Shown one piece after another: positions 1-9,991 of a stretch of DNA of 64,000 nucleotides. The stretch spans positions 1 through 64,000 of the forward strand of contig JAGEOH010000237.1 of NCBI GenBank assembly GCA_032207245.1. Direction: 5' to 3'. The notes beneath the pieces were generated by a model. That model was not told the DNA's origin and did no database searches. It saw only the letters and a program-made list of their open reading frames with translations. The position numbers and the translations under genes were made by a program. The first letter of the stretch is position 1. Each line of letters opens with the position of its first letter. Origin of the DNA: Pardosa pseudoannulata (Eukaryota; Arthropoda; Arachnida; Araneae; Lycosidae).

Positions 1-94
1 TAATGATGAAGGAATCTCAGCAGATGTGAAGGTCAAACACAAGTAGGATCTATCTGGATCAACTCACAGTAAGGATCCTGCTTGGATAAAGTAG

Positions 95-128
95 AAATTC
101 TATTGGGTCTTTGAGAGCCAATGAAATT
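95..128 (-). other. 3' UTR hairpin 1 (A1)
   Basis: Inverted arms at 95-106 and 118-128 around an 11-nt loop, with core ATTGG/CCAAT and two mismatches in the outer stem. It is homologous to the perfect hairpins of copy A4. The same sequence occurs in A2 (17529-17562) and A3 (26463-26496). Confidence 0.6.
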
Positions 129-249
129 ACAGCAAACTCAGGAGCGGACTCCACAGAGAGCTATCAGTGAGCTCACAGAACTTTCAGACTTAGGAGAGAA
201 AATCTGCCTAAGTTCGAGGGGGGGGGGGATTGAGCCTTTTGCTAGGAGA

Positions 250-281
250 AATTTGGTTGGTCGATGAGGACCAATAGAATT
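250..281 (-). other. Hairpin 2 at the ORF2 stop (A1)
   Basis: Arms at 250-260 and 271-281 around a 10-nt loop, with eight of eleven positions pairing. Arm length, loop length and the CCAATAGAATT arm match the perfect A4 hairpin 31438-31471, so this looks like a decayed version of the same structure. It overlaps the ORF2 stop codon. Confidence 0.45.
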
Positions 282-2967
282 ACTCGACATTTCTGCTGAG
301 AACGGCAAGGGGCCGTTTGGCATTAGCAGGATCCGCATGGTCATATTGGGCTAAGTCCAATAAGTGGTCAATGCTAAGATTAGAATGGAAATTTGTGGCT
401 AAGGACTTAAGAAAATTTGGAAGACTGGGGAGATCAATTTCCCTGTGGATCTCTTTATTGCGATAGTACCAAGGGGATTTAGTGATTTGTCTTATTATGA
501 TGTTTTGGGCAGCAGATAAAGTTTTAATATGAGACTCAGCTGCGTATGACCATGCGGGACTTGCATAAGTTAGTAAAGGACGAAGATAGGATTTATAAAT
601 GAGCAACTTGTTATTAAAATTCAATTTACTATTTCGAGCAATTAGGGGGAAGAGGGCACGTTTAGCAGCTCGAAATTTATTTTTAATATTTAGTGTATGT
701 TGTTTCCAAGTGAGATTTTTATCAAGGGTAACGCCGAGGTATTTTACAGTGTTGGACCAAGGGATAGCTGTGTTTCCAATGAATATTTTGGTGTCGTTGT
801 AAGTGCTGTTGCGTTTTCTGGTGAACATGACAGCTTCGCATTTATCAGTATTTAGTTTGATTTTCCATTTAGAGAGCCAGGTAGTAATAAGTTTAAGATG
901 ATTATTGACAGCTTTAACGGCATATTTATAACTTTTATTGGTGGAGAAAATAGCTGTATCGTCAGCAAAGACTGCAATTTTAGTAGTATTAATTTGGGGA
1001 ATATCATTTATGTAGAGATTGAATAAGATAGGGCCAATTATAGATCCTTGAGGGACACCACTATACATATTTTTAACATTAGATAGAGAGTCATTAATTT
1101 TAATTTGAAATGTTCTATTACTTAGATAAGAGATAATAATGTGGATGAGGTAGCTAGGGAAGTTATAATTAATTAATTTATGAATAAGTCCATCAATCCA
1201 GATCTTGTCGAAAGCCCTGGCTACATCTAAAAATAACGCAGCAGTTGAAAAGTTTTTGATCTTAGAGTCAGCTAGAATTTCCGTGAGCCTGTACACTTGA
1301 TGAGGAGCAGAGAGTTTGGATCTAAAACCATATTGGTAGGGTATTAAAATGTTATTATCATTTATGTGGCTATTAATTCTGTTAACTAATATTTTCTCAG
1401 CAATTTTGCTGATAGAGCAAAGTAGACTTATAGGCCTGTAATTATTAGGGTCATTATGCTTTTTGCCTGATTTGGGAATAGGGATAACTATGGAATTTTT
1501 CCATTTAGTAGGGAAATAGTTTAGTTTTAAAATAGCATTAATTAAGTAATAAATTTTAAATTTAAAGGACAGGGGGAGACTTTTAAGCATGAGGTTAGTG
1601 ATTTTATCATAACCCGGGGATTTTTTCGTTTTAAGTTTATTGATAATTTCTAGCAATTCTCTAGGATCAAAATATTCATAGCTATTATCAATGCTGCGAT
1701 TATTTTTAAAGTTAGCAACGTTAGTGTTAACAACGTTTTCAGTACTTCCATCTGTCACTGGATTGAGGATAAAGTTATTGGCAAGAGTATTAGCAATTAA
1801 GTTACACTTATCATCATCCGTAGAGCAAATACTATTATTAACATTATCAACCAAGGGAGGAATTTTATTATATTTATTTTTAAACCTGTTGGCTGCTCTC
1901 CAAATGGATTTGTCAGAGGTTTCAAGAGAATTTAAGTAATTGTTCCAGCTATTGTTTGCTTTGTCTCTGAGATAATATTTAAGTGATTGCTGGGCATTAT
2001 TCATTATAGTCTTATTGTGAGGTGTTCTATTTTGCTGCCATGCGTGTCTTGTTCTGTTTTTATTATTAATTAATATTTTTAAGTGCCTATCGTTAGGGGT
2101 GTTGTTTGTGTCAGGTATGACTGTGGTGCTGCTGGTTACGCTAAGTCTAATATCAGAAGTAATGCTATCAACAAGGTTATCGATGTCGGTAGGGCTATTA
2201 AGATCAGGGATATTAAAGGGAAGGCTATTTAAGTTACTTTTAAACTCACTCCAATTAACAAAAGTTTTAGGGGTATTATGGTAAAAATTAGAATTTATTT
2301 CAATAGTTAACTTAACGGGGTTATGATCCGAAGTGAGTTCACAAACAGTTTCAATATTGATGTTATGGGGGATACCTTTAATAAGGGCAAAATCAATAGT
2401 AGTACCAGCAATTCTAGAGTAATGAGTGGGGACTTGAGGGGCAAGAATATCAAAGTCACTATTGTCAGCTAGATTATAAATTAAGTGGCCATATTCATTG
2501 TTCTGGGGGCAATTCCAGGCAATGTGAGTGGCGTTAAGATCACCAAAAATTATGGTGTTATTATTTAAGTTATTTAAAATATTTAAGTCATTTTTAACAT
2601 CATTAACATTTTTAAGGGGAGGAATGTAAGTTGAGATAATAGTATAATAAGGACAGTTGGGAAATTTAACGTTGATAGCATTTGCATTAATAATTTTAAG
2701 GGCAGGGATCACCGTTTCATGGTGCGGGATAGATCGTTTAATAATGACGGCAGTACCCCTCATAGCTTGATTTTGACTAGGGAAGTCATACCTATATGTG
2801 TGGTAGTTTAATATGTTAAGCTTATCACTTGGTCTGAGTTTGGTTTCTTGGAGGAGAATAATATCGGGAGCGTGCTCATTTATAAATTCACGGAACTCGT
2901 GAACCTTAGACTTAATTCCGTTACAGTTCCATGCGAACACAGTGAGCGAAGCGTGCGAGGCGGCCAT
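280..2967 (-). CDS. ORF2: APE-type endonuclease and reverse transcriptase (copy A1)
   Basis: Polyprotein of 895 residues that nicks target DNA and copies the element RNA at the nick (target-primed reverse transcription). The N-terminal endonuclease (about 1-225) shows WNCNG at 13-17, the metal-binding E41 in LLQET, Y114, GDLN at 142-145 and SDH at 213-215. The RT domain follows: YRPIS near 507, LDVARAFD near 580, GVPQGS near 636 and FADD near 667, then KYLGV in the thumb region. No RNase H domain follows, and the length matches Jockey-clade ORF2. The ATG start overlaps the ORF1 stop in a TAATG, which fixes the start. No frameshift or stop is present. Compared with A2 it has PIPKSG instead of PIPKPG in the finger region. 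Confidence 0.95.
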   Translation of the reverse strand: MAASHASLTVFAWNCNGIKSKVHEFREFINEHAPDIILLQETKLRPSDKLNILNYHTYRYDFPSQNQAMRGTAVIIKRSIPHHETVIPALKIINANAINVKFPNCPYYTIISTYIPPLKNVNDVKNDLNILNNLNNNTIIFGDLNATHIAWNCPQNNEYGHLIYNLADNSDFDILAPQVPTHYSRIAGTTIDFALIKGIPHNINIETVCELTSDHNPVKLTIEINSNFYHNTPKTFVNWSEFKSNLNSLPFNIPDLNSPTDIDNLVDSITSDIRLSVTSSTTVIPDTNNTPNDRHLKILINNKNRTRHAWQQNRTPHNKTIMNNAQQSLKYYLRDKANNSWNNYLNSLETSDKSIWRAANRFKNKYNKIPPLVDNVNNSICSTDDDKCNLIANTLANNFILNPVTDGSTENVVNTNVANFKNNRSIDNSYEYFDPRELLEIINKLKTKKSPGYDKITNLMLKSLPLSFKFKIYYLINAILKLNYFPTKWKNSIVIPIPKSGKKHNDPNNYRPISLLCSISKIAEKILVNRINSHINDNNILIPYQYGFRSKLSAPHQVYRLTEILADSKIKNFSTAALFLDVARAFDKIWIDGLIHKLINYNFPSYLIHIIISYLSNRTFQIKINDSLSNVKNMYSGVPQGSIIGPILFNLYINDIPQINTTKIAVFADDTAIFSTNKSYKYAVKAVNNHLKLITTWLSKWKIKLNTDKCEAVMFTRKRNSTYNDTKIFIGNTAIPWSNTVKYLGVTLDKNLTWKQHTLNIKNKFRAAKRALFPLIARNSKLNFNNKLLIYKSYLRPLLTYASPAWSYAAESHIKTLSAAQNIIIRQITKSPWYYRNKEIHREIDLPSLPNFLKSLATNFHSNLSIDHLLDLAQYDHADPANAKRPLAVLSRNVE

Positions 2968-2969
2968 TA
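2965..2969 (-). promoter_or_regulatory. TAATG stop-start junction between ORF1 and ORF2 (A1)
   Basis: On the minus strand the ORF1 stop TAA and the ORF2 ATG share one A. The same pentamer joins the ORFs at 20398-20402, 29330-29334 and 34257-34261. In the silkworm element SART1 a UAAUG junction mediates termination-reinitiation, so ORF2 here is probably translated by the same coupling. That mechanism is an inference for this element. Confidence 0.75.
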
Positions 2970-4511
2970 CGGTGCGAGTGAGCTAATTACTTCAGTTCGG
3001 CTGATGAAGTACATCAGCGCTTGTTCCTTAGAGTTACATTTCTTCATCCCATCTCTAATTTCAGCGAGTTTATTTGCTAATTCGCTGAAGTGATTGATTC
3101 CAAGCATGTTTTTAATTTCACTAAGGATGATGTTTATTTCGTTAATTCCTTCTATCTGATTTTGATTGGAGTTATCGTTTCTGGGCTGAGAGTTGGCGTT
3201 TCTTAACATGGCTGCCGTAATGGCGGCTCCTTCCTCAATTGGCTGTACAGTAGAATTTTCTACCTGACTAGGGACATTATTTAGTACTCTAGCATAAGTT
3301 CTCATTTGATTATTATTCGAATTTAAGTTAGCTTGGTTTATTCTTGGTTTCGGAAATTTTGGGCAGCCCCTGTAGCTAGCAGGATGATTACCTCCGCAGT
3401 TACAACATTTTAGATCCTCTTTTTCTAACTTATCTCCTTTATCGCAATCCTTGTAGTGATGGGGTCCAGCGCATTTTACACAACGCTCTTTCATCATGCA
3501 ATGCTCGCTATGATGGTGAAAATATTGACATCTGTGGCATTGCATGACTTTGAAAGGGGAACGGTAATTTTCTATGCTGATTTTAAAGTGGAGAAGCTTA
3601 TCTAGATTGATAATATCACTGCTACAGGGGATTGGAGAGAGGTGGATGAGAAATAGGGGAAGTTTTAAGTTCGTACGTTTACTGATCATTTGAACACATT
3701 TTAATATTTGGAATCCGTGTTTTTCCGTTAATTCTTCTACTATTTCGTCGGTGGTGGAATCGATAGGTAGGCCTCTAATAACTTTTTTAATTGGCCTGCT
3801 CTGCCCTAAAGGAAGAATAAAGCCCTCAATATTATTTTCTTGCAGATACTTAGTTATTTTTCTGTGATCGTCAGCCGTTTCAGGTTGGATTTTTATAAAT
3901 TCGCCACTGTGCTTTGCATGAAACTTATTATTAGCTTTTTCCATATCGTCAAGAGTAGTTCTATAATTATCTTTTTTAACAATAGTAATATGTTTAATTT
4001 TAACTACTTTATCCTGGTTATTTTCATTAATTATTTCATTTTCAGATTCATTACTACTAGGTAGTTGATTAAACACAGCATATCTATTTCCTAATCTAAT
4101 ATTATTTTGCATATTGTTAGTTGAAATAGGCCTTTTGGCCGTTAATCTAATTGGGGGGTTTAAGAAATTTTCACTTGCTCTTAATTTTTTAGGGGGATTT
4201 TCATTAAGATTATTCCTATTATCCTGAATATCCAGTTCCTTAAAATCGGTAACAATATCGTCAAATCTCATACCTTTTTGTTGGTGATTGTAGACTCGAG
4301 GGTACTGCTTTATCACAGGAGTAGTATCCATTCCAGATAATATGCATCTTATCATGAATAGCTCAGCGTCCGTCCAGTCAATTCCTTCACGTGAAGTTCC
4401 GGGGGCCGTGTCCATGTCCATTTGCATCTCGTTATTTCTATCAATTTTAATTAAATCTTTATCTCTATCCAGATTTAATCCGGATGATAAAACACTGGGA
4501 CCTGTGCGCAT
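2967..4511 (-). CDS. ORF1: Gag-like zinc-knuckle protein (copy A1)
   Basis: Nucleocapsid-like RNA-binding protein of Jockey-clade elements, 514 residues from the ATG at 4511. The frame stays open upstream to 4535 but only through a TTG codon; the chosen ATG aligns with the first ATG of copy A4. Three knuckles are visible: C325-x2-C-x4-H-x4-C338, C344-x2-C-x4-H-x3-C356 and C369-x2-C-x3-H-x6-C383. The region before the knuckles, with its GLP and LPLFLI strands, is consistent with the PRE_C2HC module known to precede knuckles in these proteins. The N-terminal third is acidic and low in complexity; the C-terminus is rich in Asn and Gln. The stop overlaps the ORF2 start by one base. Confidence 0.92.
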   Translation of the reverse strand: MRTGPSVLSSGLNLDRDKDLIKIDRNNEMQMDMDTAPGTSREGIDWTDAELFMIRCILSGMDTTPVIKQYPRVYNHQQKGMRFDDIVTDFKELDIQDNRNNLNENPPKKLRASENFLNPPIRLTAKRPISTNNMQNNIRLGNRYAVFNQLPSSNESENEIINENNQDKVVKIKHITIVKKDNYRTTLDDMEKANNKFHAKHSGEFIKIQPETADDHRKITKYLQENNIEGFILPLGQSRPIKKVIRGLPIDSTTDEIVEELTEKHGFQILKCVQMISKRTNLKLPLFLIHLSPIPCSSDIINLDKLLHFKISIENYRSPFKVMQCHRCQYFHHHSEHCMMKERCVKCAGPHHYKDCDKGDKLEKEDLKCCNCGGNHPASYRGCPKFPKPRINQANLNSNNNQMRTYARVLNNVPSQVENSTVQPIEEGAAITAAMLRNANSQPRNDNSNQNQIEGINEINIILSEIKNMLGINHFSELANKLAEIRDGMKKCNSKEQALMYFISRTEVISSLAP

Positions 4512-4597
4512 ACGCCTAGGTTGTGGCAGGTGCAAGCCGAAGGCCCCACAAGCACAATTAGACGGTATCCGCGGGAAAGCAGAGGGAGCTCGTTCAA

Positions 4598-4631
4598 CGT
4601 CTGTCCACTGTGGGAGCAGAGGGAGAACTGA
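4598..4631 (-). promoter_or_regulatory. Internal core promoter: Inr plus DPE (A1)
   Basis: Read on the minus strand, TCAGTT (4631-4626) matches the arthropod initiator TCAKTY. With its A (4629) as +1, AGACG occupies +28 to +32 (4602-4598), an exact match to the downstream promoter element RGWYV. No TATA box is needed. This is the arrangement known for Jockey-type internal promoters and shows that the 5' end is complete. Confidence 0.82.
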
Positions 4632-4648
4632 ATCTTTCCGAAAACAGC
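4632..4648. repeat. Right target-site duplication of A1
   Basis: ATCTTTCCGAAAACAGC directly abuts the 5' end of the element. The left partner lies outside the window, but the duplicated A2 has the same 17 bp on both sides. The flanking monomer continues uninterrupted from here. Confidence 0.7.
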
Positions 4649-4950
4649 GGAAAATTCGAAAAATTCAACTACAGAAAATTTACACGTTCCCGATTCTGCT
4701 CTTATAAACGTAATGAATTATAATAAATATAGTATCAATACCTTCGTCTTTAAAAGACCTACACGGTGATATGCATTGTTCCATGTTTCAACAGAAAATG
4801 GAGGAGTTATTTGGGTATATTTCCGAAAACAGCTAAAAATTCGCAAAAATCAACTACAAAAAATTTACACGTTCGCGATTCTGCTCTTATAAACATAATG
4901 AATTATAATAAATATAGTATCAATCTCTTCGTTTTTTAAAGACCTACACG

Positions 4951-5875
4951 GTGATATGCATTCTTCCATGTTTCAACAGAAAATGGAGGAGTTATTTGGG
5001 TATATTTCGGAAAACAGCGGAAAATTCGCAAAATTCAACTACAGAAAATTTACACGTTCGCGATTCTGCTTTTATAAACAGAATAAATTATAATAAATAT
5101 AGTATCAATCTCTTCGTCTTTAAAAGACCTACACGGTGATATGCATTAATCCATGTTTCAACAGAAAATGGAGGAGTTATTTGGGTATATTTCCGAAAAA
5201 AGCGGAAAATTCGCAAAATTCAACTACAGAAAATTTACACGTTCGCGATTCTGCTCTTATAAACAGAATGAATTATAATAAATATAGTATCAAACTCTTC
5301 GTCTTTAAAAGACCTACACGGTGATATGCAATGTTCCATGTTTCAACAGAAAATGGAGGAGTTATTTAGGTATATTTCCGAAAACAGCGGAAAATTCGCA
5401 AAATTCAACTACAGAAAATTTACACGTTCGTGATTCTGCTCTTATAAACATAATGAATTATAATAAATATAGTATCAATCTCTTTGTCTTTAAAAGACCT
5501 ACACGGTGATATGCATTGTTCCATGTTTCAACAGAAAATGGAGGAGTTATTTGAGTATATTTCCGAAAACAGCGGAAAATTCGCAAAATTCAACTACAGA
5601 AAATTCACACTTTCGTGATTCTGCTCTTATAAACAGAATGAATTATAATAAATATAGTATCAATCTCTTCGTCTTTAAAAGACCTACACGGTGATATGCA
5701 TTGTTCCATGTTTCAACATTAAATTGAGGTGTTATTTGGGTATATTTCCAAAAACAGCGGAAAAATCGCAAAATTAAAATAAAGAAAATTTACACGTTCG
5801 CGATTCTGCACTTATAAACATAATAAATTATAATAAATATAGTATCAATCTCTTCGTCTTTAAAAGACCTACACG
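4951..5875. repeat. Higher-order block of five Sat1 monomers (repeated at 8275-9199)
   Basis: Four consecutive type A monomers with private variants, followed by one type B monomer. The same order recurs at an offset of 3324 bp (18 monomers), and its first monomer type also occurs at 7351 and, with small changes, at 13506. This indicates block-wise amplification by unequal exchange. Confidence 0.75.
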
Positions 5876-7955
5876 GTGATATGCATTATTCCATGTGTCA
5901 ACAGAAAATGGAGGAGTTATTTGTGTATATTTCCGAAAACAGCGAAAAATTCGCAAAATTCAACTACAGAAAATTTACACGTTCGCGATTCTGCACTTAT
6001 AAACATAATGAATTATAATAAATATAGTATCAATCTCTTTGTCTTTAAAAGACCTACACGGTGATATGCATTGTTCCATGTTTCAACAGAAAATGGAGGA
6101 GTTATTTGAGTATATTTCTGAAAACAGCGGAAAATTCGCAAAATTCAACTACAGAGAATTCACACGTTCGTGATTCTGCTCTTATAAACAGAATGAATTA
6201 TAATATAGTATCAATCACTTCGTCTTTAAAAGACCTACACGGTGATATGCATTGTTCCATGTTTAAACTGAAAATGGAGGAGTTATTTGGGTATATTTCC
6301 GAAAACAGCGGAAAATTCGCAAAATTCAACTACAGAAAATTTATACTTTTGCGATTCTGCTCTTATAAACAGAATGAATTATAATAAATATAGTATCAAT
6401 CTCTTCGTCTTTAAGAGACCTACACGGTGATATGCATTGTTCCATGTTTCAACAGAAAATGGAGGAGTTATTTGGGTATATTTCCGAAAACAGCGGAAAA
6501 TTTTCAAAATTCAACTACAGAAAATTTCACGTTCGCGATTTTGCTCTTATAAACATAATGAATTATAATAAAATTAGTATCAATCCCTTCGTCTTTAAAA
6601 GACCTACACGGTGATATGTATTGTTCCATGTTTCAACAGAAAATTTAGAAGTTATTTGGGTATATTTCCGAAAACAGCGGAAAATTCGCAAAATTCAACT
6701 ACAGAAAATTTACACGTTCGCGATTCTGCTCTTATAAACATAATGAATTATAATAAATATAGTATCAATCTCTTCGTTTTTAAAATACCTACACGGTGAT
6801 ATGCATTGTTCCATGTTTCAACAGAAAATGGAGGAGTTATTTGGGTATATTTCCGAAAACAGCGGAAAATTCGCAAAATTCAACTACAGAAAATTCACAC
6901 GTTCGTGATTCTGCTCTTATAAACAGAATGAATTATAATAAATATAGTATCAATCTCTTCGTCTTTAAAAGACCTACACGGTGTTATGCATTGTTCCATG
7001 TTTCAACATTAAATTGAGGTGTTATTTGGGTATATTTCCAAAAACAGCGGAAAAATCGCAAAATTAAAATAAAGAAAATTTACACGTTCGCGATTCTGCA
7101 CTTATAAACATAATGAATTATAATAAATATAGTATCAATCTCTTCGACTTTAAAAGACCTACACGGTGATATGCATTGTTCCATGTTTCAACAGAAAATG
7201 GAGGAGTTATTTGGGTATATTTCCGAAAACAGCTGAAAATTCGCAAAAATCAACTACAGAAAATTTACACGTTCGCGATTCTGCTCTTATAAACATAATG
7301 AATTATAATAAATATAGTATCAATCTCTTCGTTTTTTAAAGACCTACACGGTGATATGCATTGTTCCATGTTTCAACAGAAAATGGAGGAGTTATTTGGG
7401 TATATTTCGGAAAACAGCGGAAAATTCGCAAAATTCAACTACAGAAAATTTACACGTTCGCGATTCTGCTTTTATAAACAGAATAAATTATAATAAATAT
7501 AGTATCAATATCTTCGTCTTTAAAACATTACACGGTGATATGCATTAATCCATGTTTCAACAGAAAATGGAGGAGTTATTTGGGTATATTTCCGAAAAAA
7601 GCGGAAAATTCGCAAAATTCAACTACAGAAAATTGACACGTTCGCGATTCTGCTCTTATAAACAGAATGAATTATAATAAATATAGTATCAAACTCTTCG
7701 TCTTTAAAAGACCTACACGGTGATATGCAATGTTCCATGTTTCAACATTAAATTGAGGTGTTATTTGGGTATATTTCCAAAAACAGCTTAAAAATCGCAA
7801 AATTAAAATAAAGAAAATTTACACGTTCGCGATTCTGCACTTATAAACATAATGAATTATAATAATTATAGTATCAATCTCTTCGTCTTTCAAAGACCTA
7901 CACGGTGATATGCATTGTTCCATGTTTCAACATTAAATTGAGGAGTTATTTGGGT

Positions 7956-7972
7956 ATCTTTCCGAAAACAGC
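7956..7972. other. Unoccupied paralogue of the LINE target site
   Basis: The monomer around this point carries the same 17 bp and the same private variants as the monomer split by A2: CATTAAATTGAGGAG on the left and TTCGAAAAATTCAAC plus GTTCCCGATT on the right. Confidence 0.6.
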
Positions 7973-8274
7973 GGAAAATTCGAAAAATTCAACTACAGAA
8001 AATTTACACGTTCCCGATTCTGCTCTTATAAACGTAATGAATTATAATAAATATAGTATCAATACCTTCGTCTTTAAAAGACCTACACGGTGATATGCAT
8101 TGTTCTATGTTTCAACAGAAAATGGAGGATTTATTTGGGTATATTTCCGAAAACAGCTGAAAATTCGCAAAAATCAACTACAGAAAATTTACACGTTCGC
8201 GATTCTGCTCTTATAAACATAATGAATTATAATAAATATAGTATCAATCTCTTCAATTTTTAAAGACCTACACG

Positions 8275-9199
8275 GTGATATGCATTGTTCCATGTTTCAA
8301 CAGAAAATGGAGGAGTTTTTTGGGTATATTTCGGAAAACAGCGGAAAATTCGCAAAATTCAACTACAGAAAATTTACACGTTCGCGATTCTGCTTTTATA
8401 AACAGAATAAATTATAATAAATATAGTATCAATCTCTTCGTCTTTAAAAGACCTACACGGTGATATGCATTAATCCATGTTTCATCAGAAAATGGAGGAG
8501 TTATTTGGGTATATTTCCGAAAAAAGCGGAAAATTCGCAAAATTCAACTACAGAAAATTTACACGTTCGCGATTCTGCTCTTATAAACAGAATGAATTAT
8601 AATAAATATAGTATCAAACTCTTCGTCTTTAAAAGACCTACACGGTGATATGCAATGTTCCGTGTTTCAACAGAAAATGGAGGAGTTATTTAGGTATATT
8701 TCCGAAAACAGCGGAAAATTCGCAAAATTCAACTACAGAAAATTTACACGTTCGTGATTCTGCTCTTATAAACATAATGAATTATAATAAATATAGTATC
8801 AATCTCTTTGTCTTTAAAAGACCTACACGGTGATATGCATTGTTCCATGTTTCAACAGAAAATGGAGGAGTTATTTGAGTATATTTCCGAAAACAGCGGA
8901 AAATTCGCAAAATTCAACTACAGAAAATTCACACTTTCGTGATTCTGCTCTTATAAACAGAATGAATTATAATAAATATAGTATCAATCTCTTCGTCTTT
9001 AAAAGACCTACACGGTGATATGCATTGTTCCATGTTTCAACATTAAATTGAGGTGTTATTTGGGTATATTTCCAAAAGCAGCGGAAAAATCGCAAAATTA
9101 AAATAAAGAAAATTTACACGTTCGCGATTCTGCACTTATAAACATAATAAATTATAATAAATATAGTATCAATCTCTTCGTCTTTAAAAGACCTACACG
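8275..9199. repeat. Second copy of the five-monomer Sat1 block
   Basis: Matches 4951-5875 monomer by monomer, including variants such as GCATTAATCC, GCAATGTTCC and the TTTGAGTATATT monomer. A few private substitutions separate the copies. Confidence 0.75.
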
Positions 9200-9991
9200 G
9201 TGATATGTATTGTTCCATGTTTCAACAGAAAATGGAGGAGTTATTTTGGTATATTTCCGAAAACAGCGGAAAATTCGCAAAATTCAACTACAGAATATTT
9301 ACACTTTCGTGTTTCTGCTCTTATAAACAGAATGAATTATAATAAATATTGTATCAATATCTTCGTCTTTAAGAGACCTACACGGTGATATGCATTGTTC
9401 CATGTTTCAACATTAAATTGAGGACTTATTTGGGTATATTTCCAAAAACAGCGGAAAAATCGCAAAATTAAAATAAAGAAAATTTACACTTTCGCGTTTC
9501 TGCTCTTATAAACATAATGAAATATAATAAATCTAGTATCAATCTCTTCGACATTAAAAGACCTACACGGTGATATGCATTGTTCCATGTTTCAACAGAA
9601 AATGGTGGAGTTATTTGGGTATCTTTCCGAAAACAGCGGAAAATTCGCTAAATTGAACTACAGAAAATTTACACGTTCCCGATTCTGCTCTTATAAACGT
9701 AATGAATTATATTTAAAAAAAAAAAAAAAAAAAAAAAATAAAAAAAAAAAAAAAAAAAAAAAATAAAAAATAGTATCAATCCCTTCGTCTTTAAAAGACC
9801 TACACGGTGATATGCATTGTTCCATGTTTCAACAGAAAATGGAGGAGTTATTTGGGTATATTTCCGAAAACAGCTGAAAATTCGCAAAAATCAACTACAG
9901 AAAATTTACACGTTCGCGATTCTGCTCTTATAAACATAATGAATTATAATAAATATAGTATCAATCTCTTCGTTTTTTAAAGACCTACACG
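9200..9991. repeat. Sat1 block duplicated at 12026-12765
   Basis: The monomer containing TATTTTGGTATATTTCC and TACACTTTCGTGTTTCTGC, and the three following monomers, recur at an offset of 2826 bp. After the A-rich insertion of this copy the offset drops to 2774 bp. Confidence 0.75.
9715..9770. repeat. A-rich insertion inside one Sat1 monomer
   Basis: A run of 24 A, one T, 24 A, one T and 6 A replaces a short AT stretch. The paralogous monomer near 12530-12545 lacks it, which puts the net gain at about 52 bp. It may be an A-tract expansion with an internal 25-bp duplication, or an assembly error in a homopolymer. Confidence 0.8.

Larger units (their letters stand above)
1..4631 (-). mobile_element. 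Jockey-like non-LTR retrotransposon copy A1, cut at its 3' end by the window edge
   Basis: Two open reading frames on the minus strand, ORF1 then ORF2, preceded by a short 5' leader of roughly 100 bp and followed by the start of a 3' UTR. The 5' end at 4631 abuts Sat1 DNA. Position 1 corresponds to 17435 of copy A2, so about 350 bp of 3' UTR and tail lie outside the window. Both ORFs are intact. It differs from A2 by only about a dozen substitutions seen by eye, and the flanking satellite matches as well. A1 and A2 are therefore products of a segmental duplication rather than two insertions. Clade assignment rests on an APE endonuclease, an RT without RNase H, a three-knuckle ORF1 and a total length near 5 kb. 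Confidence 0.93.
1..6309. repeat. Left copy of a tandem segmental duplication (partner 17435-23742)
   Basis: LINE A1 plus about nine Sat1 monomers match LINE A2 plus its right-hand monomers at a constant offset of 17433-17434. The one-base shift comes from 11 versus 10 G in a poly-G run of the 3' UTR. Private satellite variants, such as a monomer missing several bases near 6205 and 23637, are shared. Colinearity stops at 6309/23742. Only about a dozen substitutions were seen by eye. Confidence 0.9.

Noticed and set aside
4512..4535. Longer ORF1 start at 4535 (and 21968; 35884 in A4)
   Set aside because: Those extensions need TTG or GTG starts; the first ATG (4511, 21944, 35824) is conserved between the subfamilies.
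599..4707. Several + strand frames of 61-121 codons opposite the LINE ORFs, repeated at 18032-22140 and 26964-29458
   Set aside because: Antisense shadows of ORF1 and ORF2, without their own family features.
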